A stretch of 17,516 bases of DNA from Eubacterium sp. CAG:841 (GTDB lineage: Bacteria; Bacillota; Clostridia; Oscillospirales; CAG-272), in assembly GCA_000437375.1 (NCBI GenBank), contig FR898219.1:21895-39410 (forward strand). Reading direction: 5' to 3'. Each line of letters begins with the position of its first letter. Within the stretch, counting starts at the first letter, position 1. This document shows, piece after piece, positions 1 through 7,513 of this stretch. Both the position numbers and the translations under genes were made by a program. The notes under the pieces are model-generated. The model did no database searches and was not told the origin of the DNA. It saw only the letters and a list, made by a program, of their open reading frames with translations.

Positions 1-29
1 GTGCCACAACTATGTAAAAAGGTGGACGT

Positions 30-1433
30 ATGTTATTTTCAAGTATTCCGTTTTTATATTATTTTTTACCGTGCGTAATATTGCTTTATCTCATAGCTCC
101 GCGCTTTCTTAAGAACACGGTACTGCTTCTTTCAAGTCTTGTGTTCTATGCATGGGGTGAGCCGAGATATGTTATATGGATGATACTTTCCATTTCGCTC
201 GGATATATTTTCGGTCTTTTGATAGAACGCTTCAGAGAAAAGCGCGGTATAGCAAAGCTGTTTATGATACTTTCCGTAATAAGCAGTCTTGCCGTGCTCG
301 GGTATTTCAAATACGCTGACTTCTTTATTTCAAATATCAATGCTGTCACGGGACTTTCGATACCGCTTCTTAAAATCACACTTCCTGTGGGTATAAGCTT
401 TTATACCTTCCAGATTCTCAGCTATACGGTCGATGTTTACAGGGGCGATGTTGCCGCACAGAAGAATCCTATTGACCTTGCCACATATGTGGCACTTTTC
501 CCGCAGCTTATCGCAGGACCTATCGTGCGTTATTCCGATATAGCACAGCAGCTTAAAAACCGCAATCATTCATTTGAAAAAATATCTGCCGGAATGAGCA
601 GATTTATAATCGGTCTTTCAAAGAAGATACTGATAGCCAATATGCTTGGCGAGCTTTGCGATGTTTTCAAAGCTTCAAATGACAAATCGGTGCTCTTTTT
701 CTGGCTTTACGCGATAGCGTATACGCTCCATATCTATTTCGATTTCTCCGGCTACAGTGATATGGCAATAGGACTCGGAAAGATATTCGGCTTTGACTTC
801 CTTGAAAACTTCAATTATCCTTATATTTCGGGAAGCGTTACGGAGTTCTGGCGCAGATGGCATATGTCGCTCGGCTCATGGTTCCGCGACTATGTTTATA
901 TTCCGCTCGGCGGAAACAGAGTAAGTCAGGCGCGCCACCTTTTCAACATTTTTGTTGTATGGATGCTTACGGGAATGTGGCACGGCGCTGCATGGAACTT
1001 CATAGTATGGGGACTGTACTTTGCAATAATACTGATGATAGAAAAACTGTTCCTGCTTAAATATCTGAAAAAGAGTAAGGTGCTCAATCATATTTATGTA
1101 CTTCTGCTGATAATAATAAGCTTTGTAATCTTTGATGCGGCAAGCATGAAGGATGCTTTCTCGTACATCGGTGCGATGTTCGGTGCGGGAGATTATCCGT
1201 TTATCTCAACAGAGTTCGTATACTATCTGCGCAGCTACGGTGTAGTGCTTCTGATAGGTATTATAGGCTCGACGCCGCTTCCGAAGCTTGTCACAAAGAA
1301 GATAGACGAAAGCCGTGTCGGCGGAAAGATAATGACTATCCTTGCACCTGTGGTACTTTGTGTATTGCTTGCGGTATGCACGGCTTGCCTTGTTGACGGT
1401 TCGTACAATCCGTTCCTCTATTTCCGCTTCTGA
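30..1433 (+). CDS. MBOAT-family membrane O-acyltransferase (AlgI/DltB-like)
   Basis: This is a 467-residue polytopic membrane protein of the MBOAT family. The family moves acyl groups, usually acetyl, across or at the membrane onto an exported polysaccharide. Visible family marks are FDFSGYSDMAIGLG at about 237-250, WRRWHMSLGSWFRDY at 274-288, IPLGGNR at 291-297, and GMWHGAAWN at 315-323. The invariant catalytic His is H318, and H278 is a second conserved His. Length fits AlgI-like proteins (about 460-500). The start has AAGGTGG a few bases upstream. The gene downstream begins 12 bases after the stop and encodes a DHHW/AlgX-like protein, the usual partner in bacterial O-acetylation machines, so the two almost certainly form one operon. 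The exact glycan cannot be told. Any promoter lies left of the window. Confidence 0.95.
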   Translation: MLFSSIPFLYYFLPCVILLYLIAPRFLKNTVLLLSSLVFYAWGEPRYVIWMILSISLGYIFGLLIERFREKRGIAKLFMILSVISSLAVLGYFKYADFFISNINAVTGLSIPLLKITLPVGISFYTFQILSYTVDVYRGDVAAQKNPIDLATYVALFPQLIAGPIVRYSDIAQQLKNRNHSFEKISAGMSRFIIGLSKKILIANMLGELCDVFKASNDKSVLFFWLYAIAYTLHIYFDFSGYSDMAIGLGKIFGFDFLENFNYPYISGSVTEFWRRWHMSLGSWFRDYVYIPLGGNRVSQARHLFNIFVVWMLTGMWHGAAWNFIVWGLYFAIILMIEKLFLLKYLKKSKVLNHIYVLLLIIISFVIFDAASMKDAFSYIGAMFGAGDYPFISTEFVYYLRSYGVVLLIGIIGSTPLPKLVTKKIDESRVGGKIMTILAPVVLCVLLAVCTACLVDGSYNPFLYFRF

Positions 1434-1445
1434 CGGAGGTTTATT

Positions 1446-2546
1446 ATGAATAAAAAAGTGAAAAGTATAATATCTTTTGCGATAATTGCCGCATTTTTTG
1501 TGACGATGGTTACCGCCTGCTGGGCAGTGCCTTCAAAGCAGTATTCGGACAGCGAACGCAGAGATCTTGCTCAGTTTCCGAAGGCCGATATAAAGACGCT
1601 CCTTGACGGCAGTTTTATGACGAAGTTTGAATCTTACACGCAGGATCAGTTTCCTCTGCGTGAGAAGTTCAGAACGCTGAAAGCGATGATGAGCTACTAC
1701 GTTTTCCGCCAGCTTGACAATAACGACATTTATATAAAAGACGGATATGCGGCGAAGATAGAATATCCGCTTAGTGACAAGTCGCTTGACTATGCAGCCG
1801 GAAGGTTTGAATACGTTTATAAAAAATTTATGGAAGGAAAAGCTTCAAACGTATATCTTTCCATAGTGCCGGATAAGAGTTATTTCCTTGCGGACAAGGG
1901 CGGATATCTTAAAATGGACTACGAAAAGCTCGTTGCCGCGATGAAAGATAAAATGACCTATGCGCAGTATATAGACATAATGAATACGCTTGAAATATCC
2001 GATTACTATAAAACGGATACTCACTGGCGTCAGGAAAAGCTGATTGAAACGGCAAAGGTGCTTGCGTCCGGAATGGGCGTCACGCTTGCGGGTCAGTACA
2101 GGGAAAACACGCTCGACAATCCCTTCTACGGCGTTTATTATGGTCAGGCGGCGCTTCCGATGCCTGCGGAGACGATCAAATATCTCACAAGCGATATTCT
2201 TGACAACTGCATAGTTACAAACTACGAAACAGGCAAAAAAACAACCATATACGACATGGAAAAAGCATATGGCAAGGATCCTTACCAGATGTTCCTCTCC
2301 GGTTCGATATCGCTTATGACGATTGAAAATCCGAACGCAACGACAGACAAAGAGCTTGTTATCTTCCGTGATTCGTTCGGAAGCAGTATAACTCCTTTGC
2401 TTGTCGAGGGATATGCAAAGATAACGCTTGTTGATATTCGTTATATCAACCCCGATTATCTCGGCAGATTTGTAAACTTTGAGGGAAGCGATATTCTGTT
2501 CCTTTACAGCACGCTTGTTCTCAATAACAGCGAAACGATAAAATAA
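1446..2546 (+). CDS. DHHW-family / AlgX-like SGNH acetyltransferase partner
   Basis: This 366-residue extracytoplasmic protein is of the DHHW family, related to the catalytic domains of AlgJ and AlgX. An N-terminal hydrophobic segment (about 8-27) is a signal or anchor. VTAC at 22-25 fits a lipobox, so it may be a lipoprotein with C25 as the modified residue. The DxHW signature is TDTHW at 190-194 (D191, H193). A Ser block, RDSFGSS at 308-314, supplies S310. Asp-His plus Ser matches the AlgX triad arrangement (hand comparison). In known systems the MBOAT protein brings the acetyl group to the outer face and an AlgJ/AlgX-like protein places it on the sugar. GGAGG lies 5-9 bases before the ATG. 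The gene sits 12 bases after the MBOAT gene and is followed directly by a terminator. Confidence 0.9.
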   Translation: MNKKVKSIISFAIIAAFFVTMVTACWAVPSKQYSDSERRDLAQFPKADIKTLLDGSFMTKFESYTQDQFPLREKFRTLKAMMSYYVFRQLDNNDIYIKDGYAAKIEYPLSDKSLDYAAGRFEYVYKKFMEGKASNVYLSIVPDKSYFLADKGGYLKMDYEKLVAAMKDKMTYAQYIDIMNTLEISDYYKTDTHWRQEKLIETAKVLASGMGVTLAGQYRENTLDNPFYGVYYGQAALPMPAETIKYLTSDILDNCIVTNYETGKKTTIYDMEKAYGKDPYQMFLSGSISLMTIENPNATTDKELVIFRDSFGSSITPLLVEGYAKITLVDIRYINPDYLGRFVNFEGSDILFLYSTLVLNNSETIK

Positions 2547-2552
2547 GCTATA

Positions 2553-2590
2553 AAAAAGGCACTGTAAAATTGTTTTTACAGTGCCTTTTT
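2553..2590. terminator. Bidirectional intrinsic terminator between convergent genes
   Basis: A 17-bp perfect stem (2553-2569 with 2574-2590) carries GGCACTGT and its complement with a 4-base loop. A-runs and T-runs flank both sides, so it can stop transcription from the MBOAT/DHHW operon on the plus strand and from the microprotein gene on the minus strand. Confidence 0.93.
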
Positions 2591-2591
2591 A

Positions 2592-2807
2592 TCAGTTTAC
2601 CGTTCCGCCGCGAAAAGCGCGGTTTATTTCGGCAAGCTCTTTTTTGCCGTCTATATATTCCTGATATATTTCAAATGCGTCTCCGCAGCCTATGCCGTCG
2701 CATCCGGAGCATCCGTTGCAGCCTTCGCCTCCGAGCGACTTGCGAACGATTGCTTCACGCTGTGCGCGTGTTGTGTTTTTTATAAGATATTTTTCGTTTT
2801 TTTCCAT
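2592..2807 (-). CDS. Small Cys-rich protein of unknown function
   Basis: This 71-residue cytoplasmic-type protein has no signal peptide. It opens with a charged helix-like part (YLIKNTTRAQREAIVRKSL, about 7-25). A Gly/Cys knot follows, with spacing C-x2-C-x2-C-x4-C (CNGCSGCDGIGC), and then a second helix-like part (FEIYQEYIDGKKELAEIN). From memory, short Clostridia proteins with a similar NTT-x-x-x-RE start and a YIDG-x-x-EL end exist, often with an uninformative or wrong annotation; this needs a search. The four Cys could bind a metal or an Fe-S cluster, which is inference only. The gene lies 62 bases downstream of a serine hydrolase gene on the same strand, with no room for a normal promoter except inside that gene, so it is probably cotranscribed. 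A hairpin covers its translation start region. Confidence 0.8.
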   Translation of the reverse strand: MEKNEKYLIKNTTRAQREAIVRKSLGGEGCNGCSGCDGIGCGDAFEIYQEYIDGKKELAEINRAFRGGTVN

Positions 2808-2810
2808 ATG

Positions 2811-2856
2811 AAAAGCGCCGTCCTTTCGGGTAAAGTTTTGCCCGTACGGCGCTTTT
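2811..2856 (-). promoter_or_regulatory. Hairpin over the translation start region of the Cys-rich microprotein (attenuator or terminator)
   Basis: Positions 2811-2821 pair perfectly with 2846-2856 (11 bp, GCGCCGT core), with an inner CGGG/CCCG pairing at 2827-2830 and 2841-2844. Read on the minus strand, the hairpin follows the hydrolase stop codon and ends three bases before the microprotein ATG. Its loop holds AAAGGA, the only Shine-Dalgarno-like run. The tail on this strand has just four T residues, so it is either a weak terminator or a structure that hides the ribosome site. On the plus strand it has a longer T-run but no gene to end. Confidence 0.6.
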
Positions 2857-2869
2857 TTATTCGCAATAA

Positions 2870-4618
2870 TCAGACGAGGGTGAAATCCGCTTTTGCCGAA
2901 AGCTTGGATTCCGCTCTGTAAGAAAGATAATCCGCATCGGCAACTCTTTCGTCGAGACTCATTTTTCCGAAAATGCCCTTTGAAAGGAAATTATCCGAAA
3001 TGAAGTTTATTCCGTATTTTATAAACTTTGTTCCCGGAAATTCGTCCTGACTGTAGTGAACTTCGTTTTCGTCAAAGATGAGCTTTATTGTTTTTGAGCA
3101 GGGAGTTTCAATAAAGTCAAGCTTTATTTTAAGTACGGGAAGGTAATCTTCGTTTTCGGCAAATCTGCCGTGAACCGCAACTCTGAACGGAAGCTCACCG
3201 AGTTTTATCTCTGTTTTTTCATAGTCGGAAAAGCCTACGGGGACGGAGATTATGTCGTCTCCTTCAAAGAACGAAACAATAAACCTTCCGTCTTTTGTTT
3301 CAAAGCCTATCTTTTCAAGACCTTTTCCGAAGGTGTTTCCACAGACCTGAAGAGCTACGGGAAAGACGCTTATTGAAGTGGTTTTTCCTTCGGGAAGCGT
3401 ACAGAACTTACCGTCAAGCTCCGCCATCATTTCAAGAGCCTGCTTTTTGTCTTTGCGCGCTGTGATGAAACCTTCATAACGAAAGTCCTTTCTTGTGAGA
3501 CGTTTCATCATTGCGTCGAGAGAGGGGGTGTCGTCCCGGATGACGACGTCCGGAGCCTCCGAGGCAAAGTATTTTTCGCATATGCGGCAGAAGGGAGACT
3601 GCTGGAAGAACTCGCAGTTGCCTGCATTCGCAGTGATTATTGTATTTGTATTTCTGAAGCAGAACATATTCTGACCGAACATACCGTTGAACAAAAACGA
3701 ATCGGAGTTTCTGCCTATCCAGATCTGATAGCCGTAATCGAAATCGCCGTAATCTTCCGGAACTTTTGCATGCGCTCTTGTCGCGCGTGTTATATAACCT
3801 TTCGGAACGAGGCGTTTTCCGTTCCATACGCCGCCGCAAAGCACAAGCTGACCGAGTTTAGCCATGTCTTCCGGACAGATATAAAGTCCCCAACCTCCGC
3901 ACTCGGTTCCGAGCGGACTCTTTTCCCAGAATATATCCTTTATGCCGAGCGGTTCAAACAGTCTCGGGCGGAGATACTCGGTTACGGTGGTTCCGCTTTT
4001 ATGGTGCACTATGCAGGCGAGCATATATGTGTTCAGGCTGTTGTAGAAAAACGTTTTTCCTATACTGCCGAACGGCATTATGGTAAAGAATTCTTTTTCC
4101 CAATTTTCTTCTACCACCGCGCCTATTTCGTTAAAGCACGAGCTTGAACGCATTGTGAGAAGATCCTCGACGGTAAGCTTTTCATACCGTTTTTTTGCTA
4201 TGGGATTTATATCGGGAATTATATCTACCACTTTTTCATCAAGGGAAAGGCGCTTTTCACCTATGAGTATTCCTATGGCAAGAGATATTACGCTTTTACA
4301 TTCCGAAAAAGTGGATTGCGGAAGCGTTGCCTCATACGGACCGAACATAGCCTGAGTTATAAGCTTTCCGTCCTTTATTATTGTGACGCCGTGAACATCC
4401 ACATCGCGATTTTCATAAAGCTCGCGAAGAAATTCGGCTATTCTCTCGGACGGTATCCCGACTTCTTCTGGTTTTGCACGTTCAAACGGTTGTTCTATTA
4501 CCGCATTTTTCGGCTCTGCTTTCAGAATGGGATTTTTTGTTGTGGCTATGACAGGAACCTTTGTGTCGGTAAGACGCTTTATATACTCTATGGCTTTTGA
4601 CGGATATGTTATTCCCAT
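2870..4618 (-). CDS. Beta-lactamase-fold serine hydrolase (class C / esterase type), no signal peptide
   Basis: This 582-residue protein holds a beta-lactamase/transpeptidase-like domain at about 45-365. The SxxK motif is SECK at 105-108 (nucleophile S105, base K108). The second motif is carried by YNSLNTYML at 192-200 (Y192), and the KTG-box position is replaced by a Gly-rich GMFGQ stretch, as in EstB-like esterases and related hydrolases. The last 190 or so residues form an extra, probably beta-rich part that I do not recognise. There is no signal peptide or lipobox, so it probably acts in the cytoplasm; esterase, amidase or peptidase activity is more likely than drug resistance. GGAGGG sits 6-7 bases before the ATG, and a recognisable promoter lies upstream. 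A Cys-rich microprotein gene follows on the same strand. Confidence 0.88.
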   Translation of the reverse strand: MGITYPSKAIEYIKRLTDTKVPVIATTKNPILKAEPKNAVIEQPFERAKPEEVGIPSERIAEFLRELYENRDVDVHGVTIIKDGKLITQAMFGPYEATLPQSTFSECKSVISLAIGILIGEKRLSLDEKVVDIIPDINPIAKKRYEKLTVEDLLTMRSSSCFNEIGAVVEENWEKEFFTIMPFGSIGKTFFYNSLNTYMLACIVHHKSGTTVTEYLRPRLFEPLGIKDIFWEKSPLGTECGGWGLYICPEDMAKLGQLVLCGGVWNGKRLVPKGYITRATRAHAKVPEDYGDFDYGYQIWIGRNSDSFLFNGMFGQNMFCFRNTNTIITANAGNCEFFQQSPFCRICEKYFASEAPDVVIRDDTPSLDAMMKRLTRKDFRYEGFITARKDKKQALEMMAELDGKFCTLPEGKTTSISVFPVALQVCGNTFGKGLEKIGFETKDGRFIVSFFEGDDIISVPVGFSDYEKTEIKLGELPFRVAVHGRFAENEDYLPVLKIKLDFIETPCSKTIKLIFDENEVHYSQDEFPGTKFIKYGINFISDNFLSKGIFGKMSLDERVADADYLSYRAESKLSAKADFTLV

Positions 4619-4652
4619 ATTATACCCTCCGGAATTTTAACTTTCATCTATT

Positions 4653-4681
4653 ATTTTAACACTGATTTTTGCATTTTACAA
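4653..4681 (-). promoter_or_regulatory. Sigma-A-type promoter for the serine hydrolase gene
   Basis: On the minus strand TTGTAA (-35, 4676-4681) is followed after exactly 17 bases by TAAAAT (-10, 4653-4658), about 35 bases before the hydrolase start. It matches four and five of six consensus positions. Confidence 0.65.
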
Positions 4682-4688
4682 GGCTATG

Positions 4689-4717
4689 TTGACATTTTGC
4701 TCTGCGATTGATATAAT
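4689..4717 (+). promoter_or_regulatory. Perfect sigma-A promoter P1 upstream of the GH78-like gene
   Basis: TTGACA (4689-4694), a 17-base spacer and TATAAT (4712-4717) give a full consensus match. Transcription would begin near 4724, leaving a leader of about 150 bases before the chosen start at 4877. Confidence 0.88.
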
Positions 4718-4732
4718 TTATATGCGTATAAA
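4717..4732. promoter_or_regulatory. Dyad at the P1 transcription start (possible operator)
   Basis: TTTATA, four bases (TGCG), then TATAAA form a perfect 6-bp inverted repeat that spans the expected start point of P1. This is a typical place for a repressor to bind. No known operator is recognised, and the AT-rich arms could arise by chance. Confidence 0.35.
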
Positions 4733-4733
4733 A

Positions 4734-4777
4734 GCGAATCCGACATTTTTTCGGGGATTGCGATACGAAAAATATCG
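4734..4777 (+). other. Two small hairpins in the 5' leader of the GH78-like gene
   Basis: The arms GCGAATCC (4734-4741) and GGATTGC (4755-4761) pair with one bulged base. CGATA (4761-4765) pairs with TATCG (4773-4777) around a 7-base loop. They would be in the transcript only from the distal promoter P1, not from P2. No known riboswitch is recognised. Confidence 0.35.
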
Positions 4778-4805
4778 TGCGGAACCGAAAATATAAATAT
4801 ATGCG

Positions 4806-4834
4806 TTGACAATCGCGCGGTTTTGCGGTAAAGT
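4806..4834 (+). promoter_or_regulatory. Proximal promoter P2 of the GH78-like gene
   Basis: TTGACA (4806-4811), a 17-base spacer and TAAAGT (4829-4834, four of six) give a second promoter in tandem with P1. Its start point near 4841 falls next to the GTG at 4844, which argues against that GTG as the true start codon. Confidence 0.6.
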
Positions 4835-4876
4835 TAATTTGCTGTGAAAAAACGTGGGGAAGGAGGGACTGAACTT

Positions 4877-6925
4877 ATGCTTTCCGATGCAAAGTGGATA
4901 TGGCTTGACGAGAGCGCTCACGCGGACGGGATATCCGCTCATGGAGGATATTGTGTAGCAGAGATTTCAAAGGCTTACAGGCTGATGAAAACAGGTGTAA
5001 AGCTTCGTGTGCAGGTGTCGGCTGATACCGTATACAAGCTTTGGATAAACGGAGCGTTTGTCGGTTCGGGACCTACATATCCGCTTGATAAAATGAGCTT
5101 TTATTCCGAATATGAGATTCCTTCCGCGCCAGACACGCTTCTGATAAAGGCGGTAGTGAGAAAATGTCCCGGAAGCGAGGCTGAAAGCTCGCACGGTGAG
5201 GGAGGTTTTATACTTTCGTGCGATATAGAATATGACGACGGAACGGTTGAAAACGTCTGCACCGATGAAAAATGGGATGTAAGATATTTGCCGTGCCATA
5301 TAAGCGACACCGAAACGGATTTTACCGTCGCACCGTGTGCATGGGAAAAAGCTGTCGATGTGCATTATAATGCAGCACTGGCAAAATCGCCGATTCCTCA
5401 GCTGGTTGAGCACATAGTGCTTCCCGATCCGCAGGAGATGTACGTTTGCCCGAAGCATTCAATGGCACGCTTCTGTGTGGCTTTTCCGGCACTTCTTATA
5501 GCTTATCCTATGTTTTCTGCAGACGGCGATGACTATGAAATCACTCTTGAACTTGTAGAAGGGGAGGACATTCCCGCGCGCACGGAAACTATTCACGCTT
5601 ATGGCAGAATAGATTATGTTTCAATTCAATATACAGGCGTTTCAAAGCTGATAATAAATGTTGTAAACAACGGAAAGGGCGACGTTAAAATATTTGATGT
5701 GCAGCTTATCCGCAGCGAATACCCGACTATAAGAAAAGCGGCGTTTTCCTGCTCGGACGAGGAATTGTGCTCGATATGGCAAAACTGTGTAGGAACGCTT
5801 GAAAACTGCCGAAGAGATTCTTATATCGAGAGTCCTACGAGCAAGAAGTTCATATCTGCCATAAGAGATATTCGCTTTGAAGCACTGTTTTCTCAGGTGG
5901 CGTTTGGGGATGTATCACTTGCGCGATTTGATATATTAAAGCTTTCTGAGAGAATAAAAAAATCTGCCGGAGAGATTGAAAACTCGGCAGGACTGCTTTC
6001 GTTTATGCCGATGATATGGGATTACTATATGTATACCGGCGACGCATCGCTTTTTGAAGTTACAGAAGAGACGATGACGACGCTGCTTGACGTTTTCGAC
6101 TCCTACCTTTCGGATGCGAAGATAATAGACGCTCCGCCCGATTATGCTCCTGTGGACAATATGAAAATAGGTGGTTATTCGCTTGAAAATCCGCCGAAGG
6201 CACTCGGTCAGGCTGTGATTACGGCGCTTTACTATAAAGCACTTGACATCGCGTCCAAAATCTACGCCGAGAGGGGCAACAACAAGCTTCGTACGGCATA
6301 CAGGCTTCGTGCTGACGCTGTAAAGAAGGGCTTTGAGACGGCGTTTTTTGACAGGGAACGGCAACTTTGCTTTGCCGGTCTTGCGACGAAAGACAAAAAA
6401 ACGTGTCGCGCACCGAAAAATCCGGGAAAGAAATATTATACGCGGCATGTGAACGTTCTTGCGGCGCTTTACGGACTTTGCGACAGTGTGTCGGCAAAGC
6501 AGATAGCATTGAGAATTGCAACTGATAAGTCACTCGGAGATGTTCAGCCCGGATTTATGGCTTATCTGCTTGAAACCGTTTTGCGATACGGACTTTTTGA
6601 AAAACACGGTATGAAGCTTATCCGCCGTTGGAAGGACTTCGGAGATAAGTGCAAAAACGGAGTTGGCAGAGAATGGGACAGCGAAGGCAAAGGCTTCGGC
6701 TACGGCGGAGGATGCGCTCCGGCATATTATCTGCCGCTTGCACTTCTCGGATTTGAAATGGTTCGTCCGGGCTTTGAAGAGATAAAACTTGCTCCGCACC
6801 TTTACGGTCTTGAAAGTGCAAATATCAGTATCCCTACTCCGTACGGATATATAACCGCCAATATGGAGAGAGGCAAGCCGGCTGATATAACAATCCCGAG
6901 CGAAATAAAATATACTATTGTATAA
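4877..6925 (+). CDS. GH78-like (alpha-L-rhamnosidase family) protein with altered active site
   Basis: This is a 682-residue cytoplasmic protein. An open frame reaches a GTG at 4844, but AAGGAGG at 4860-4866 points to the ATG at 4877. The N-terminal beta-rich part (about 1-290) carries YKLWINGAFVGSGPTYP at 53-69, typical of the accessory domain of bacterial alpha-L-rhamnosidases. An (alpha/alpha)6 barrel-like part follows, ending in a beta-domain with LAPHLYGLESA and PTPYGYI, again as in GH78. The usual D-x-P-x-RE-x-x-GWxGD loop is replaced by ESPTSKKFISAIRD (318-331). By hand alignment the acid Glu position is Lys (K323), and the late Glu of the WE motif is also displaced (GREWDS at 597-602). 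It is either a changed-specificity enzyme or a non-catalytic member. dut follows after 56 bases. Confidence 0.82.
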   Translation: MLSDAKWIWLDESAHADGISAHGGYCVAEISKAYRLMKTGVKLRVQVSADTVYKLWINGAFVGSGPTYPLDKMSFYSEYEIPSAPDTLLIKAVVRKCPGSEAESSHGEGGFILSCDIEYDDGTVENVCTDEKWDVRYLPCHISDTETDFTVAPCAWEKAVDVHYNAALAKSPIPQLVEHIVLPDPQEMYVCPKHSMARFCVAFPALLIAYPMFSADGDDYEITLELVEGEDIPARTETIHAYGRIDYVSIQYTGVSKLIINVVNNGKGDVKIFDVQLIRSEYPTIRKAAFSCSDEELCSIWQNCVGTLENCRRDSYIESPTSKKFISAIRDIRFEALFSQVAFGDVSLARFDILKLSERIKKSAGEIENSAGLLSFMPMIWDYYMYTGDASLFEVTEETMTTLLDVFDSYLSDAKIIDAPPDYAPVDNMKIGGYSLENPPKALGQAVITALYYKALDIASKIYAERGNNKLRTAYRLRADAVKKGFETAFFDRERQLCFAGLATKDKKTCRAPKNPGKKYYTRHVNVLAALYGLCDSVSAKQIALRIATDKSLGDVQPGFMAYLLETVLRYGLFEKHGMKLIRRWKDFGDKCKNGVGREWDSEGKGFGYGGGCAPAYYLPLALLGFEMVRPGFEEIKLAPHLYGLESANISIPTPYGYITANMERGKPADITIPSEIKYTIV

Positions 6926-6981
6926 AACAAAAAGTGCAGACGGCATAAGGATAATTATAAAATCAAAAAGGAAGTTTATAT

Positions 6982-7428
6982 ATGAAGCGTGAAAAAGTAA
7001 TACTTAAAAAACTGAATTCTCTTGCAAAGACGCCCGTGTATTCGAGCGACTTTGCCGCAGGCGCGGATCTTTATGCCGCGACAGACAGCGACATTTTAAT
7101 AGCTCCGGATCAGACGGTGATGGTCGGCACGGGAATTGCCGTTCAAATTCCCGATGGACTTGTGGGACTTGTTTATGCGAGGAGCGGACTTGCTTCAAAA
7201 CGCGGAGTTGCTCCTGCAAATAAGGTCGGAGTAATCGATTCGGACTATCGCGGAGAAATAATTGTTTCGCTTCACAATCATTCCGGTCAGCCGCAAACAA
7301 TATCCGCAGGGGAGAGAATTGCTCAGCTTGTGATTGCTCCGTATATCCGTGCGGAATTCGAGGAGAGCGACACTCTTGACGAAACAAAGAGAGGCTCCGG
7401 CGGATTCGGCTCTACGGGAACAAAATGA
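6982..7428 (+). CDS. dut: dUTP diphosphatase (dUTPase)
   Basis: This 148-residue trimeric-type dUTPase hydrolyses dUTP to dUMP and pyrophosphate, keeping uracil out of DNA and feeding dTMP synthesis. All five motifs are present in order: AGADLYA (26-32), ARSGLASKRG (66-75), NKVGVIDSDYRGEI (80-93, with catalytic D86 and Y89), ERIAQLVIAP (111-120), and the C-terminal P-loop-like RGSGGFGSTG (137-146). Length is normal. AAGGAAG stands about 8 bases before the ATG. It follows the GH78-like gene by 56 bases. TATAAA at 6956-6961 lacks a good -35, so readthrough from P1/P2 is likely. A terminator follows the stop. Confidence 0.97.
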   Translation: MKREKVILKKLNSLAKTPVYSSDFAAGADLYAATDSDILIAPDQTVMVGTGIAVQIPDGLVGLVYARSGLASKRGVAPANKVGVIDSDYRGEIIVSLHNHSGQPQTISAGERIAQLVIAPYIRAEFEESDTLDETKRGSGGFGSTGTK

Positions 7429-7440
7429 AAAAAGTAAAAT

Positions 7441-7472
7441 AAAAAGCTCCGCTTTACAAAGCGGAACTTTTT
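7441..7472. terminator. Bidirectional terminator between dut and the amidase gene
   Basis: TCCGCTT (7448-7454) pairs with AAGCGGA (7459-7465), extended by AAAAAG/CTTTTT outer arms around one mismatch, with T-runs on both strands. It lies between two convergent genes and serves both. Confidence 0.88.
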
Positions 7473-7513
7473 ATTTTACACGTAAGTATAATATGCCAAA
7501 AATCGAGTTGCTA

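Noticed and set aside
1..29. Possible 3' end of an upstream gene (codons ending in a TAA at 15-17)
   Set aside because: Only five codons are visible and another frame stays open past this point, so no gene can be supported.
4724..4860. Riboswitch in the leader of the GH78-like gene
   Set aside because: The two hairpins do not match any riboswitch class I can recognise, so they are reported only as structure.
4844..4876. GTG-initiated N-terminal extension of the GH78-like protein
   Set aside because: The GTG has no ribosome site and nearly coincides with the P2 start point; the extension itself encodes the ribosome site of the ATG at 4877.
5936..6448. 170-codon open frame on the minus strand
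   Set aside because: It lies wholly antisense to the GH78-like gene, has no ribosome site and shows no family motif.
7487..7492. Plus-strand TATAAT in the dut/amidase gap
   Set aside because: It lies between convergent genes, lacks a -35 and would only drive antisense RNA to the amidase.
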